The notes under the pieces are model-generated. The model ran no database searches, had not been told where the DNA came from, and was given only the letters and a program-made list of their open reading frames with translations. A stretch of DNA of 64,000 nucleotides, taken from assembly GCF_007829835.1 (NCBI RefSeq), contig NZ_VIWP01000002.1:558001-622000 (forward strand), in the 5' to 3' direction. The position numbers and the translations under genes were made by a program. Shown here in pieces: positions 1 through 8,085 of the stretch (positions are counted from its first letter, which is position 1; every line of letters begins with the position of its first letter). Source of the stretch: Neorhizobium alkalisoli (GTDB lineage Bacteria > Pseudomonadota > Alphaproteobacteria > Rhizobiales > Rhizobiaceae).

Positions 1-126
1 CCGATTCGACGAACGAGCAATCACGAGGTCGAGCGGTCAGAAGAGGCCGGCAAAAATGCTGAGGCGTGATGGACAGGCAGGCCCATCAAGAAAACGGTCG
101 TGTGCAAAAGGTAGATGCACAAACAA

Positions 127-152
127 AAAGGCCTGGCTTTCGCCAGGCCTTT
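127..152 (-). terminator. Rho-independent terminator of the porin gene
   Basis: An 11-bp perfect stem (AAAGGCCTGGC and its complement) closes a four-base loop that reads GAAA on the minus strand, followed by a short T-run. It lies about 25 bases beyond the porin stop codon on the strand the porin uses. The first 120 bases of the window, beyond it, hold nothing I can support as a gene. Confidence 0.85.
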
Positions 153-177
153 CCGAAGAATAATCCTTGGGTAAGGA

Positions 178-1227
178 TTAGAAGGTCCGCTGCAGGCGGA
201 TCATGCCCTGCCACTGGTCTTCGTTGATTGCATCCCAGTCGGTGTAGGAAACTTCCGGCTGGATCAGGAGGCCAGCAACCGGGGTCCACTTGACGTTACC
301 GGTGATGGCGAGCGTCTTGTTGTCGGTGTAAGCAACCTGCAGGTTAGCAGCAACCTTGTCGGTGAACTTGTAGCCGAGACCGCCCCAGAGAGCCCAGTCA
401 CCCCAGCCGATGCCGTTCGAAGAAGGAGCATACTTGTTGGAGGTGTCGCCGTCGGTGTTCCAGCCGCCCATGATGAAGGCCGAGAATGCGCCAACGTTGC
501 CGCCGATGCGAGCCTTAACAGCGCCTTCTTCAGCCGATTCGTCGTAACCAGCTACGACTGCAGCCATGAAGGTGCCGTTGTCGTACTTGATACCACCGGT
601 GACGTCCGGCCAATCGCTGGAAGAACCGCCGTCAGATTCGATCTGGCCGTCGTCTTCAACTGCGATAACAGCCTTGAAGCCGTTGCCAGCGTCGAAGGTG
701 TAAGCAACCTGGTTGAGTTCGAACGGGCCGTAGGAGACCACGTCGTCGTTGATGACGTCGCCAGCGTAGCCGATGAAGGCCGAGTACTGCGAGTCAGCGA
801 GACCGACGAGGAAGCCGCCGAGCTGGATGTTGGCGCCGATCAGACGGGTACGGGTGTTGTTGCCGTCGAGCGTCGAAACGTCATAACGCGGGTTGTAGTC
901 GAAACGAACGGTCGTGCTCGTCTTGAGAGCGCCCCATTCGGTGTCCGTAGCGGACGACATGTAGATTTCAGCGCGGGTGTTGGTGTAGGTGCCGTTGCTG
1001 TTGTCGTTGTAAGCGTCGCCGTACTTGGCGTCGAAGCGAACGCGGCCGCCGATCTTGAGGCAGGTTTCCGTGCCCGGGATGTAGAAGTAGCCAGTGCCGA
1101 ATGCGTCGCAAACGCGAACGTATTCCATCGGTTCCGGCTCAGCAGCTACGATAGCGTCGGCAGCCTGAGCGCCGGATACTGCTGCGAGAGCTGCAGCGGA
1201 GCCAAGGAGAAGGCTCTTGATGTTCAT
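178..1227 (-). CDS. Outer-membrane porin, Porin_2 / RopA-Omp2b family
   Basis: A 349-residue outer-membrane protein forming a general diffusion pore. Residues 1-22 are a typical signal peptide ending in an Ala-x-Ala site (SGAQA then ADA). The mature start is followed by the YVRVCDAFGTGYFYIPGTET-type segment and a Cys pair (VCDAFG and TCLKIGG) characteristic of Rhizobiales porins, then 'GGRVRFDA' and alternating beta strands, ending in the aromatic C-terminus RTF expected for BAM-dependent insertion. A GGAGG ribosome binding site sits 7 bases before the ATG. The gene is monocistronic, with its own terminator. It is a member of the multicopy porin family; which paralogue (ropA1, ropA2 or other) cannot be told from here. 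Confidence 0.95.
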   Translation of the reverse strand: MNIKSLLLGSAAALAAVSGAQAADAIVAAEPEPMEYVRVCDAFGTGYFYIPGTETCLKIGGRVRFDAKYGDAYNDNSNGTYTNTRAEIYMSSATDTEWGALKTSTTVRFDYNPRYDVSTLDGNNTRTRLIGANIQLGGFLVGLADSQYSAFIGYAGDVINDDVVSYGPFELNQVAYTFDAGNGFKAVIAVEDDGQIESDGGSSSDWPDVTGGIKYDNGTFMAAVVAGYDESAEEGAVKARIGGNVGAFSAFIMGGWNTDGDTSNKYAPSSNGIGWGDWALWGGLGYKFTDKVAANLQVAYTDNKTLAITGNVKWTPVAGLLIQPEVSYTDWDAINEDQWQGMIRLQRTF

Positions 1228-1588
1228 TGTTGACCTCCAGTCAAGTTTTCATAAGGGGCTGGGTCTTTAGTGCCGAAGCATTTGTTCCCTGCCCATCCCC
1301 GGACTTAAGAAAACGGACGAACCACCGCCGCGCTTCCGGACTTCAAGATACAAAACGCAGAAGGTCATGCAATCTTGAACTGATGCTGGAACACACCATC
1401 AACCCTGCTTCCCCGAAGCCTGTTGCCGAAAGGACACAAAACCGTGAGGTGGCGACCCCAAGTGTTTACCGGTTGTTAAGAAACGTCTTTTGGAGCAGGC
1501 ACTTAGACCGCAAACGCGAGAGCCCGCCACAGGTGCGGCAACACAGATTATGAAATTTGGGAAGATGTAAAAGCCGGATCATCCGGAA
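1228..1588. other. Porin upstream region, no gene seen
   Basis: These 361 bases separate the porin from tRNA-Ser. I see no convincing reading frame in them. They hold the porin ribosome binding site next to its ATG and a candidate promoter (separate entry), which would give a leader of a little over 100 bases. The long leader leaves room for a small-RNA target site, as is common for porin mRNAs, but nothing in the sequence proves this. Confidence 0.5.
1345..1372 (-). promoter_or_regulatory. Candidate sigma-70 promoter of the porin
   Basis: On the minus strand TTGCAT (1367-1372) and TATCTT (1345-1350) are 16 bases apart, about 117 bases before the porin ATG. A CAAGAT/ATCTTG inverted pair overlaps both boxes and could bind a regulator. 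This is pattern matching only. Confidence 0.3.
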
Positions 1589-1679
1589 TGGCGGAGAAGA
1601 TGGGATTCGAACCCACGATACGCTTTTGACGTATACTCCCTTAGCAGGGGAGCGCCTTCGACCACTCGGCCACCTCTCC
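1589..1679 (-). tRNA. tRNA-Ser(GCU)
   Basis: The minus strand starts GGAGAGGTGGCCGAGTGG, and the anticodon loop reads CTGCTAA, giving anticodon GCU (serine AGC/AGU codons). A long variable arm follows the anticodon stem, as in class II tRNAs. The T arm has GGTTCGAATCC. The 3' strand CTTCTCC pairs with the 5' acceptor strand with one G-U pair, then comes discriminator G and an encoded CCA. Length is 91 with CCA. Confidence 0.97.
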
Positions 1680-1828
1680 GGTGCGGCCTGATTATTTCGA
1701 AACGAAACCGATTGCAAGGTCTTATCGAAACAGTCCCGCATTTCCTTGGCCACGAAAGGCCATGCCCACAGTTTTCGGGGCGCATTTCACCACAAAGGCA
1801 GCGAATCGCGCCCCGGACACGGCATTGC

Positions 1829-2629
1829 TCAGTAGCTGGCCGGACCGCGCGCCTCTGCGGAACCGCGGCCGTAACGGCCCGCCAGCGAGCGCAGGGCGGT
1901 GGAAAACTCCGTCACATCGGCGCCGACAGCGACAAAAGTCGCGCCGAGATCGAGATAACGGCGATTCAGTTCTTCATTGAAGGTCAGGATGCCGGCCGGC
2001 TTGCCTGCGGCAACGATTCGGCGAATCGCCTTCTCGATCACCTCCTGGACCTCCGGCGCCTCTATGCGGCCGCGATAGCCCATGTCGGCGGAAAGATCGG
2101 CCGGGCCGATGAAAATGCCATCGACGCCTTCGATCGCCGCAATCGCCTCGATATTGTCGATCGCCATGCGGGTTTCGGCCTGAACAAGCAGGCAGATCTC
2201 GTCGGCAGCGGTATCGGCATAGTCGGCAATCGTGCTGAAGGCCGAGGCGCGGGCGACGGCGGCGCCGAGCCCACGCTTGCCTTCCGGCGGATAACGCACA
2301 GCCGAAACGAGTTCCCGCGCCTGTTCGGGCGAATCGACCATCGGCACCAGAAGCGTGCGGGCACCGATATCGAGAAGCTGCTTGATCACCCAGGTCTCGC
2401 CGATCGGCGGCCGCACGACCGCTTCGGACGGCGAGGTCGCCAGCGCCTGCAATTGCGCCAGGATACTGCGCAGATCGTTCGGGCCGTGTTCGCCATCGAT
2501 CACCAGCCAGTCGAAACCGGTCTGACCGGCGATTTCGGCCGGAAGGGCTTCGGCCATATTCAGCCAGAGGCCGATCTGCCGGTTTCGGGCGACAAGCGCC
2601 TGCTTGAACAGGTTTTTGGGTGCCGGCAT
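1829..2629 (-). CDS. HpcH/HpaI-family class II aldolase
   Basis: A 266-residue metal-dependent aldolase that splits 2-keto-3-deoxy sugar acids or 4-hydroxy-2-oxo acids into pyruvate and an aldehyde. Seen in the sequence: the catalytic-base motif DGEHGP (His48), the RPP strand near residue 73, the metal ligands in VQAET (about 150-152) and GPADLSADMG (about 176-184), and the GAR..LVPMV segment before them. This matches the family fold and length (250-270). It lies 42 bases downstream of the flavoprotein gene on the same strand, so the two may share a transcript, though their functions are not obviously linked. The exact substrate (rhamnonate, heptenedioate or other) cannot be read from the sequence. 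Confidence 0.9.
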   Translation of the reverse strand: MPAPKNLFKQALVARNRQIGLWLNMAEALPAEIAGQTGFDWLVIDGEHGPNDLRSILAQLQALATSPSEAVVRPPIGETWVIKQLLDIGARTLLVPMVDSPEQARELVSAVRYPPEGKRGLGAAVARASAFSTIADYADTAADEICLLVQAETRMAIDNIEAIAAIEGVDGIFIGPADLSADMGYRGRIEAPEVQEVIEKAIRRIVAAGKPAGILTFNEELNRRYLDLGATFVAVGADVTEFSTALRSLAGRYGRGSAEARGPASY

Positions 2630-2671
2630 GATTCTCTGCTCCTCCGATTGTCTGGTCGTCAGTGGTCCGGC

Positions 2672-3889
2672 TCAGGCAAGCAGCTGCTTGAGATCGAAGG
2701 CGGGATCGGCAATCTGCGCCTTTTCGGCATTTCGGCCGGTTTCGAGCAGTTTCTTGCCGGTCACATAGGCCTTGGCATCGTTGATCGCATCGACGGCAAT
2801 CAGCCTGCCCTCGCGATAATACCAGACCGAAGAGCTGCCTTCGCGGGCGCCGGGACGCAGGACCGTCTCGTCATAACCCATATTAAAGCCGGCGATCTGC
2901 AGCTTGACGTCATACTGGTCCGACCAGAACCACGGTTTTGCGTCATAAGGCTCGGTGCCGCCGACGAGGAATGCCGCGACCGATTCGGCCTGGTCGACGG
3001 CGTTCTGTACCGATTCGAGACGGATCGGCATGCCGCGCCAGGGCAGAAGCGCACAGTCGCCCATCGCAAAGATCGACGGATCGGAGGTGCGGGCGAATTC
3101 ATCGACGACGATGCCGTTGCCGACGGTGAGGCCGCAATCCTGCGCCAGACGGTCATTGGGGGTAACGCCGATCCCGACGATCGCCAGATCGACCTCGATG
3201 ACCGAACCGTCCGAAAGCTCGGCAGCCTTCAGCTTGCCGTTCTCGCCGATCAGCTTGTGCAGACCGGTCTTTTCGCGGATGACGGCGCCATGGGCCTCGT
3301 GGACGGAGCGCATGATATCGGCGGTTTCCTTGGCGGCAACGCGCTGCAGGATACGCTCGGCCATTTCGATCAGCGTCACTTCAAGGCCGAGATGGCGGGC
3401 AACCGCCGCAGCCTCGAGGCCGATATAACCGCCACCGATGATCAGGAGACGACGGCCGGCCTTCATCTCGCCGGCGAGCAGATCCGCGTCACGCTTGTCG
3501 CGCACCGTATAGACGCCGGCAAGATCACCGCCGATGCTGGCCGGCAGGGTGCGCGGAGTCGAGCCCGTCGTCAGTGCCAGCGTCTCGTATTCCAGGACCG
3601 AGCCATCCTGCATGCGGATGCTCTTGGCGCTGCGGTCGATCTCTTCCACGAAGGTGGAGAGCTTTATCTCGACATTGTTTTCGGCAAACCAGGTCTCGGG
3701 CCTGAACGTCAGCCGCTCGAAGGTCATTTCGCCGAGAAGGTATTTTTTCGAAAGCGGCGGGCGCTGATAGGGAATGACATCTTCCGAACCGATCATCGTG
3801 ATCGGCCGCTCATCTTTCAGGGCGCGCAGCTTAGCGGCCAATGCGAACCCGGCCTGCCCTGCCCCGACGATCACCAATCTGCCTGCCAC
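2672..3889 (-). CDS. Ferredoxin reductase-like FAD/NAD(P)H oxidoreductase
   Basis: A 405-residue flavoprotein of the putidaredoxin/rhodocoxin reductase type, which passes electrons from NAD(P)H to a 2Fe-2S ferredoxin, usually for a cytochrome P450 or a dioxygenase. The FAD-binding GAGQAG is at residues 9-14. The YQRPPLSKKYL motif (41-51) is diagnostic of this subfamily. The NAD-binding IIGGGYIGLEAA is at about 150-161, and the second FAD motif 'FAMGDCA' at about 274-280. A C-terminal reductase domain completes it. No ferredoxin or oxygenase gene is next to it in this window, so the redox partner must be elsewhere. The aldolase gene follows 42 bases downstream on the same strand. Confidence 0.9.
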   Translation of the reverse strand: MAGRLVIVGAGQAGFALAAKLRALKDERPITMIGSEDVIPYQRPPLSKKYLLGEMTFERLTFRPETWFAENNVEIKLSTFVEEIDRSAKSIRMQDGSVLEYETLALTTGSTPRTLPASIGGDLAGVYTVRDKRDADLLAGEMKAGRRLLIIGGGYIGLEAAAVARHLGLEVTLIEMAERILQRVAAKETADIMRSVHEAHGAVIREKTGLHKLIGENGKLKAAELSDGSVIEVDLAIVGIGVTPNDRLAQDCGLTVGNGIVVDEFARTSDPSIFAMGDCALLPWRGMPIRLESVQNAVDQAESVAAFLVGGTEPYDAKPWFWSDQYDVKLQIAGFNMGYDETVLRPGAREGSSSVWYYREGRLIAVDAINDAKAYVTGKKLLETGRNAEKAQIADPAFDLKQLLA

Positions 3890-4113
3890 GCCCTGCTCCC
3901 TGCCATGTTTGGAATTGTTGGCTAAACGGGGTACCGCCGCTCCGGCGGCCCGTCAACCGCGCTTGCAGCCGGACATTAGCGGCAGGGGCCCGTGAGCAAT
4001 CGCTCGTGCAGCGACGAAAACGCGCAGATGCGCGGCATTTTACAGATCTGTTTCAGAATGATTCAGGGAAAGAGGAATAAAGTCACATCAGAGGAGACAT
4101 GAGGGAGGGTGTT

Positions 4114-4470
4114 ATGCCCTTTGCGATGAACCAGGACACGAACAACAAAACCCCGATCCCCGACCAGGCTTTCGAAAAATTCTCGATCGACCGGCCCGGC
4201 AAGATCGTTTTCGTCGGCCACCACCTGAGCACCAAGACAGGTTTCCGCTGCCTGATCCGCACCATTTCGCTCGCAGGCGCAGAACTCGATGTCAGCCCGC
4301 ATCTACCGGTTCCGAGCCATTTCTTCCTGGAAATTCTCGGCATTCATGACGAGATCGGCTGCACCGTGATCCGTCGCGAGGAAGAAAAGGTAACGATCGG
4401 CTTCAATATGCTGCTCGATGCCGAATTCCTGCACCACGTGATCCGGCTGAGCTTCGAGACGAGCCACTAA
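4114..4470 (+). CDS. PilZ-like domain protein
   Basis: A protein of about 118 residues. The core (DRPGKIVFVG, then RTISLAGAEL, then a beta strand and EIGCTVIRREEEKVTIGF) has the spacing and beta-barrel pattern of small PilZ domains common in rhizobia, where a xSxxG motif follows an arginine motif and binds cyclic di-GMP. Both motifs are degenerate here: the arginine motif has a single Arg, and TISLAG replaces the usual D/NxSxxG, so c-di-GMP binding is uncertain. I place the start at 4114, where GGGAGGG lies 5 bases upstream; an in-frame ATG at 4099 is the alternative. Monocistronic, with upstream DNA rich in A and T. Confidence 0.6.
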   Translation: MPFAMNQDTNNKTPIPDQAFEKFSIDRPGKIVFVGHHLSTKTGFRCLIRTISLAGAELDVSPHLPVPSHFFLEILGIHDEIGCTVIRREEEKVTIGFNMLLDAEFLHHVIRLSFETSH

Positions 4471-4589
4471 GGTCCAGGGTAGATTTGACGCAGTCATGGC
4501 AGATGCCGGTGGTTTAATGCCGGCATTGCTGCCCTTGCGGATTTCGGCGCACCGGCTGCCTCCGGAAAGCATGGAGATGTAAAGCGTCC

Positions 4590-4634
4590 TTGACACCGCT
4601 GGCGCCTCGCCAATATGTAAAGGAAACTTTACAT
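4590..4634 (+). promoter_or_regulatory. Promoter with overlapping palindromic operator of the membrane protein/XRE operon
   Basis: TTGACA at 4590-4595 is a consensus -35 box. A weak -10 (TATGTA, 4614-4619) follows 18 bases later. Overlapping the -10 is a perfect inverted repeat ATGTAAAG (4615-4622) and CTTTACAT (4627-4634) separated by GAAA. A further half-site ATGTAAAG occurs at 4577-4584. The XRE regulator two genes on is the obvious candidate to bind here and autoregulate. Confidence 0.65.
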
Positions 4635-4645
4635 GGAGCAGTCAG

Positions 4646-5032
4646 ATGCGAATTCCGGCCAGATATCGTTATTTCTTAGAATTCGGCGCCTGCATGGCGG
4701 CCTATATCATCGCACTGATCGCCTCCATCTCCGTCCTGAACACGATCGACGGCGGACCTGCATTCCGCATTATACTCTCTCTTCTGCCCATGCTCCCCGG
4801 CATTGCGATCTGCTGGGTGGTGCTGCGACAGCTTCGCCGCATGGATGAGATGCAGCGCAGGATGCAGTTTGAGGCGCTGGGTCTCGCCTTCGCGGCAACC
4901 GCAGTCGTGACCTTCAGCTACGGTTTTCTCGAAGGTGTCGGTTTTCCGAAAATGTCGATGTTCGTCATCTGGCCCGTCATGGCCACGTTCTGGATCATCG
5001 GCACCATCGCAAGCCATCTGCGTTACCGATGA
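4646..5032 (+). CDS. Small integral membrane protein
   Basis: A 128-residue protein with four hydrophobic segments, at roughly residues 11-32, 42-64, 80-98 and 104-122, separated by short charged loops (RQLRRMDEMQRRMQFEA between the second and third). The family is found next to small XRE regulators in many bacteria; its function is unknown. GGAG lies 7 bases before the ATG. Its stop overlaps the start of the XRE gene (ATGA), so the two are translationally coupled. An operator palindrome covers the promoter. I infer the regulator controls this operon, as in two-gene membrane protein/XRE cassettes. Confidence 0.85.
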   Translation: MRIPARYRYFLEFGACMAAYIIALIASISVLNTIDGGPAFRIILSLLPMLPGIAICWVVLRQLRRMDEMQRRMQFEALGLAFAATAVVTFSYGFLEGVGFPKMSMFVIWPVMATFWIIGTIASHLRYR

Positions 5033-5217
5033 AAAACCGGCTCAAAGCGCTTCGCGCCGAAAGACAATGGTCGCAAGGCGAGCTCGCCACACGCCTTGAT
5101 GTCTCCAGACAGACGATCAATGCGATAGAAACCGGCCGTTACGACCCCAGCCTGCCGCTTGCCTTTGCAATCGCGCGCGTCTTCGGCCTGAAGATCGAAG
5201 AGATTTTCGAGGAATAG
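5029..5217 (+). CDS. XRE-family transcriptional regulator (YozG-type)
   Basis: A 62-residue protein made almost entirely of one Cro/C1 helix-turn-helix: RLKALRAERQWSQGELA, then the recognition helix VSRQTINAIETGRYDPS, then the FGLKIEEIF ending typical of minimal YozG-like regulators. It overlaps the upstream membrane protein gene by 4 bases. The palindrome ATGTAAAG-GAAA-CTTTACAT over the operon promoter is its likely binding site. It resembles neither a toxin nor an antitoxin beyond the shared HTH fold. Confidence 0.93.
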   Translation: MKNRLKALRAERQWSQGELATRLDVSRQTINAIETGRYDPSLPLAFAIARVFGLKIEEIFEE

Positions 5218-5264
5218 AATCAGCATGGCGTCCTGCACGCGCACCGGAAAGCGAGCAAAACCCG

Positions 5265-5756
5265 ATGAGCCTCAACGACACGAACGCCCTGTCGGCGGGC
5301 AAGACCGCGATTCTCGGCGTTGCGGACTGGATCAGGAGACTGGAGAGCGATCCGGATATTTCCGTCTGGCAGGTATGGCTGGGCGTGCGCGAACCACTCA
5401 CCCGGACATTCTATTACAGGCTCTCCAGCGCGCGCCAAAAACATTATGCCTATCTGCCGGGAGCGCCGATGCAGGTCTGCAAGGGCAGCGAGTTCACCAG
5501 CCGGTTCGAGCGAGCCCTGGAATGCCCGGCATTCATCAATCTCGTGAACCTCACCTTCGACTTCCCGCCGGCGGCAGATATCGGGGACCATACGGATCTC
5601 GATGACCGATGGATCGTCTCCTATCACTCGAGCTTCACCGATACCCGCCTGTCAGGAAATGAGCAGTTTCAGAAATCGACGCGGTTTTTTGTCGGCCTGA
5701 AAGGTCATGCCGCCGCTCTGGAAAGCGATGCCGCACGCCTGACTGCGCGGCTCTAG
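5265..5756 (+). CDS. Hypothetical protein
   Basis: A 163-residue soluble protein I do not recognise. It has no signal peptide or membrane segment. It is rich in aromatic residues (VADWIRRLE, ISVWQVWLG, TRTFYYRLS), with a central FDFPPAADIGDH acidic loop and a STRFFVGLKGHA segment near the end. Codon use and GC match the neighbours. It begins 47 bases after the XRE gene without a clear ribosome binding site, so it may be the last gene of that operon or independent. An apparent long antisense frame across it is a shadow. Confidence 0.6.
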   Translation: MSLNDTNALSAGKTAILGVADWIRRLESDPDISVWQVWLGVREPLTRTFYYRLSSARQKHYAYLPGAPMQVCKGSEFTSRFERALECPAFINLVNLTFDFPPAADIGDHTDLDDRWIVSYHSSFTDTRLSGNEQFQKSTRFFVGLKGHAAALESDAARLTARL

Positions 5757-5917
5757 AGCCCCCGGCCTTATTGCCCGCTGCCGCAATGCGATTCGGACTG
5801 TTTTTCGCCCACTCTCCCCAATGCGGCAAAGGCGCACTTGCGCGACAGGCAAACCCTCCTATTGTGGGCGCGATTTCGAAACGGACCCTTTTGGTCCCCT
5901 CACTGGACCCCTCTGCC

Positions 5918-7027
5918 ATGCCCGCATTCTCGCGCTTCACACCTCTGGTGGGTGCCCTTCCCTCCACCGTTCCCTTTGTCGGCCCAGAAGCCATCGAGCG
6001 CAATCGCGGCCTCGAGGTGAAGGCGCGCATCGGCGCCAATGAAAACGGCTTTGGCCCCGCGCCTTCGGTGATCGAGGCGATGCGCACGGCGGCAACCGAT
6101 ACGTGGAAATATGCGGATCCGGAAAATTTCGAGCTGAAAAGCGCCCTTGCTGCCCATCTCGGCTGTCAGCCGGGCAATCTGGCGATCGGCGAAGGTGTCG
6201 ATGCGCTCTTGGGCATGATCGTACGCATGGTGATCGATCCCGGCATGCCGGTCGTCACCTCGCTCGGCGCCTATCCGACCTTCAACTTCCATGTCGTCGG
6301 TTATGGCGGCAGACTGGTGACGACGCCTTATGTCGACGACCGCGAGGATCTGAACGGCCTGCTGGATCTCGTGCGCCGGGAAAATGCGCCTCTCGTCTAT
6401 TTCGCCAACCCGGACAATCCGATGGGCAGCTGGCACAAAGCCGAGGATGTGGTCGCTTTCGCCAAGGCTCTGCCGGAAACCTGCCTGATGGTGCTGGACG
6501 AAGCCTATTGCGAAACAGCACCCGAAGGTGCCACGCCGGCGATTGCCGAGCTGATCGACTTGCCGAACATCGTGCGCACCCGCACCTTCTCCAAGGCCTA
6601 TGGTCTTGCCGGCTCGCGTGTCGGTTACGTGATCTCGACGCCGGGCACGGCACAGGCCTTCGACAAGGTCCGCAACCACTTCGGCATGAACCGGATCGGC
6701 GTTGCCGCCGCGATCGCGGCCCTCAAGGATCAGGCCTATCTTTCCGAGGTGATCGGCAAGATCAAGGTTTCGCGCGAAAGGATTGCGGCAGTTGCCGCCG
6801 CCAACGGCCTCAAGGCCCTGCCTTCCGCCACCAATTTCGTGGCAATCGACTGCGGCCGCGACGGCGCTTACGCCAAGGCGATCGTCGACGGGCTGATGCA
6901 GCACGGCGTCTTCATCCGCATGCCGGGTGTCGCGCCGCTCAACCGCTGCATCCGCGTCAGCACCGGACCGGAAGCGGACATGGCGCTTTTTGAACAGGCG
7001 CTGCCACAGGTTCTGGCTTCGCTTTAA
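5918..7027 (+). CDS. Histidinol-phosphate aminotransferase-like class I/II aminotransferase
   Basis: A 369-residue PLP enzyme of the HisC-like group, transferring the amino group of glutamate to or from an aromatic or histidinol-type keto compound. Features seen: KARIGANENGFGPAPSV near the start, YADPENFELKSALA, the FANPDNPMGSW strand (Asn-Pro), DEAYCE, the Schiff-base lysine in RTFSKAYGLAGSRVGY, and Arg in RCIRVSTG near the C-terminus. Those are the fold-type I landmarks in order. I start at 5918, where homology begins; an in-frame TTG at 5771 would add 49 residues of poor quality. It is not in a his operon, so it is probably a paralogue acting on another substrate. Confidence 0.85.
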   Translation: MPAFSRFTPLVGALPSTVPFVGPEAIERNRGLEVKARIGANENGFGPAPSVIEAMRTAATDTWKYADPENFELKSALAAHLGCQPGNLAIGEGVDALLGMIVRMVIDPGMPVVTSLGAYPTFNFHVVGYGGRLVTTPYVDDREDLNGLLDLVRRENAPLVYFANPDNPMGSWHKAEDVVAFAKALPETCLMVLDEAYCETAPEGATPAIAELIDLPNIVRTRTFSKAYGLAGSRVGYVISTPGTAQAFDKVRNHFGMNRIGVAAAIAALKDQAYLSEVIGKIKVSRERIAAVAAANGLKALPSATNFVAIDCGRDGAYAKAIVDGLMQHGVFIRMPGVAPLNRCIRVSTGPEADMALFEQALPQVLASL

Positions 7028-7080
7028 AGCACGTCGCGATCCTTCGGATTCGCTTCCGCGCTTTAAGCTTTTGTTTTATC

Positions 7081-7125
7081 GCATGTCGTTATCGCAAAAC
7101 CGCTGCACACTTTTGCGCGACATGC
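7081..7125. repeat. Dispersed rhizobial nested palindrome
   Basis: An outer pair GCATGTCG (7081-7088) and CGACATGC (7118-7125) encloses an inner pair CGCAAAA (7093-7099) and TTTTGCG (7111-7117). This nested palindrome, with its conserved loop, is a familiar multicopy intergenic element of Rhizobiaceae chromosomes. It sits just downstream of the aminotransferase. Confidence 0.75.
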
Positions 7126-7150
7126 TTGAGCCCCGGAATCGACAGGAATC

Positions 7151-7190
7151 AAAACGACCGCGCCGGCCTTGTTTCTGCCGGTCGCGGTCG
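7151..7190 (-). terminator. Likely terminator of the Sel1-like gene
   Basis: An 8-bp stem CGACCGCG/CGCGGTCG (7155-7162 and 7183-7190) with further pairing inside (CCGGC/GCCGG) is followed on the minus strand by TTTT. It lies about 125 bases beyond the Sel1-like stop. Confidence 0.55.
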
Positions 7191-7313
7191 CAATTCTTCG
7201 GCTTCGGCTCCCTGACCGCTGCCGTCCATCCCGTTTTATTGTTTGTTCTTGTCGATCTTTATTGCTGCCGGCTTCTTCAACGACCGGCTCTGCATTGAAA
7301 TTTTCAGAAGATC

Positions 7314-7580
7314 TCAGTGGACCGTCATCCATTCGCGGGCCGCACGCAGCGCGGTCGCCAGCTGCATCTTGGTCATCGTGGCGGCCAGATCGGCGCGCAG
7401 CTCGGCGGCGCGGTCACAGCCCTTGATCGCGGCGATGTTCAGCCACTTGTGGGCGGAGACGAGGTCGACCGGGCAACCACGGCCCGTCGCATACATCAGA
7501 CCCATTTCGCACAGGGCGTCTGCCCGTGTCTCGCCACCCATGGTGGCCATTTCAGAACCATTCATTTCAAAGCGTGCCAT
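7314..7580 (-). CDS. Small Sel1-like repeat protein
   Basis: An 88-residue protein whose middle (residues about 18-60, EMGLMYATGRGCPVDLVSAH then KWLNIAAIKG) is one Sel1-type tetratricopeptide-like unit with the typical LGxxYxxGxGxxxDxxxAxxW pattern, followed by a helical LRADLAATMTKMQLATALRAA tail. Such one-repeat proteins are conserved in rhizobia; the partner is unknown. No signal peptide. An AGGG ribosome binding site precedes the ATG by 8 bases. It is transcribed divergently from the DUF2147 gene across a 505-base region containing a striking inverted repeat. Confidence 0.85.
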   Translation of the reverse strand: MARFEMNGSEMATMGGETRADALCEMGLMYATGRGCPVDLVSAHKWLNIAAIKGCDRAAELRADLAATMTKMQLATALRAAREWMTVH

Positions 7581-8085
7581 CGGTTTTATCCCTGTTTAAA
7601 AGGTTGTTGTTCGTCTGCCCTGTTTTCCATCCGGACCACCGTCTTCTGCGGCTGTTGTTAAGGTCCTTCAGGGTGGCGGTTTGTCCCGCTCGTCTTGTGG
7701 CTTCACTATCGCTCAAACCTTGCAATGGACGCCTAAAAAGCAGAGTTAATTCAACGAAAACAAAGTTCAAATGCTTCGTAAACTTGGGTTTTCGTTAAGC
7801 ATCGGATGCCTTGCATTTTAAGGATTTTGGCTCTCTGTTTACGAAGCATTTACGATGGCGCGTAAACCGAATGTTCACCACGAATTCGGGTCGCGTTTTT
7901 TCCTCTTGCGGAAAATGGGCGCAAAGCCGCACCGGAAAACCGGCGTTTCCGAGGATAATCCGAGCAGTATTTACCTTTACGTCTGCGTCAGATAGATCTC
8001 TTCCAACCCGCGCGGAGGAGCACGGCCAGGACGACAAACCACCGCCCGCTGAAACGAGGCGGTGATGAATGGGAGGATTTTTCTG
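7581..8085. other. Gene-free divergent region with inverted repeats
   Basis: This 505-base region between divergent genes has lower GC than its surroundings and no frame that looks coding. Its main content is a perfect 15-bp inverted repeat (separate entry) and, overlapping the right arm, a second dyad TTTACG (7849-7854) and CGTAAA (7861-7866). It ends in the ribosome binding site GGGAGG for the gene at 8086. Confidence 0.6.
7769..7851. promoter_or_regulatory. Widely spaced perfect 15-bp inverted repeat
   Basis: AAATGCTTCGTAAAC at 7769-7783 is repeated in exact reverse complement at 7837-7851, 53 bases apart. The right arm runs into another dyad, TTTACG-N6-CGTAAA. The spacing suits a pair of operator sites for one dimeric or looping regulator in the promoter region of the minus-strand Sel1-like gene. 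It could alternatively form a long hairpin in that gene's leader. Confidence 0.55.

Noticed and set aside
1712..3925. Long plus-strand open frame over the aldolase and flavoprotein genes
   Set aside because: It has the codon pattern of the antisense strand of two well-supported minus genes and no domains.
5029..5756. XRE gene and following ORF as a toxin-antitoxin pair
   Set aside because: The ORF at 5265 has no toxin fold I know, there is a 47-base gap, and the XRE partner is more plausibly the coupled membrane protein.
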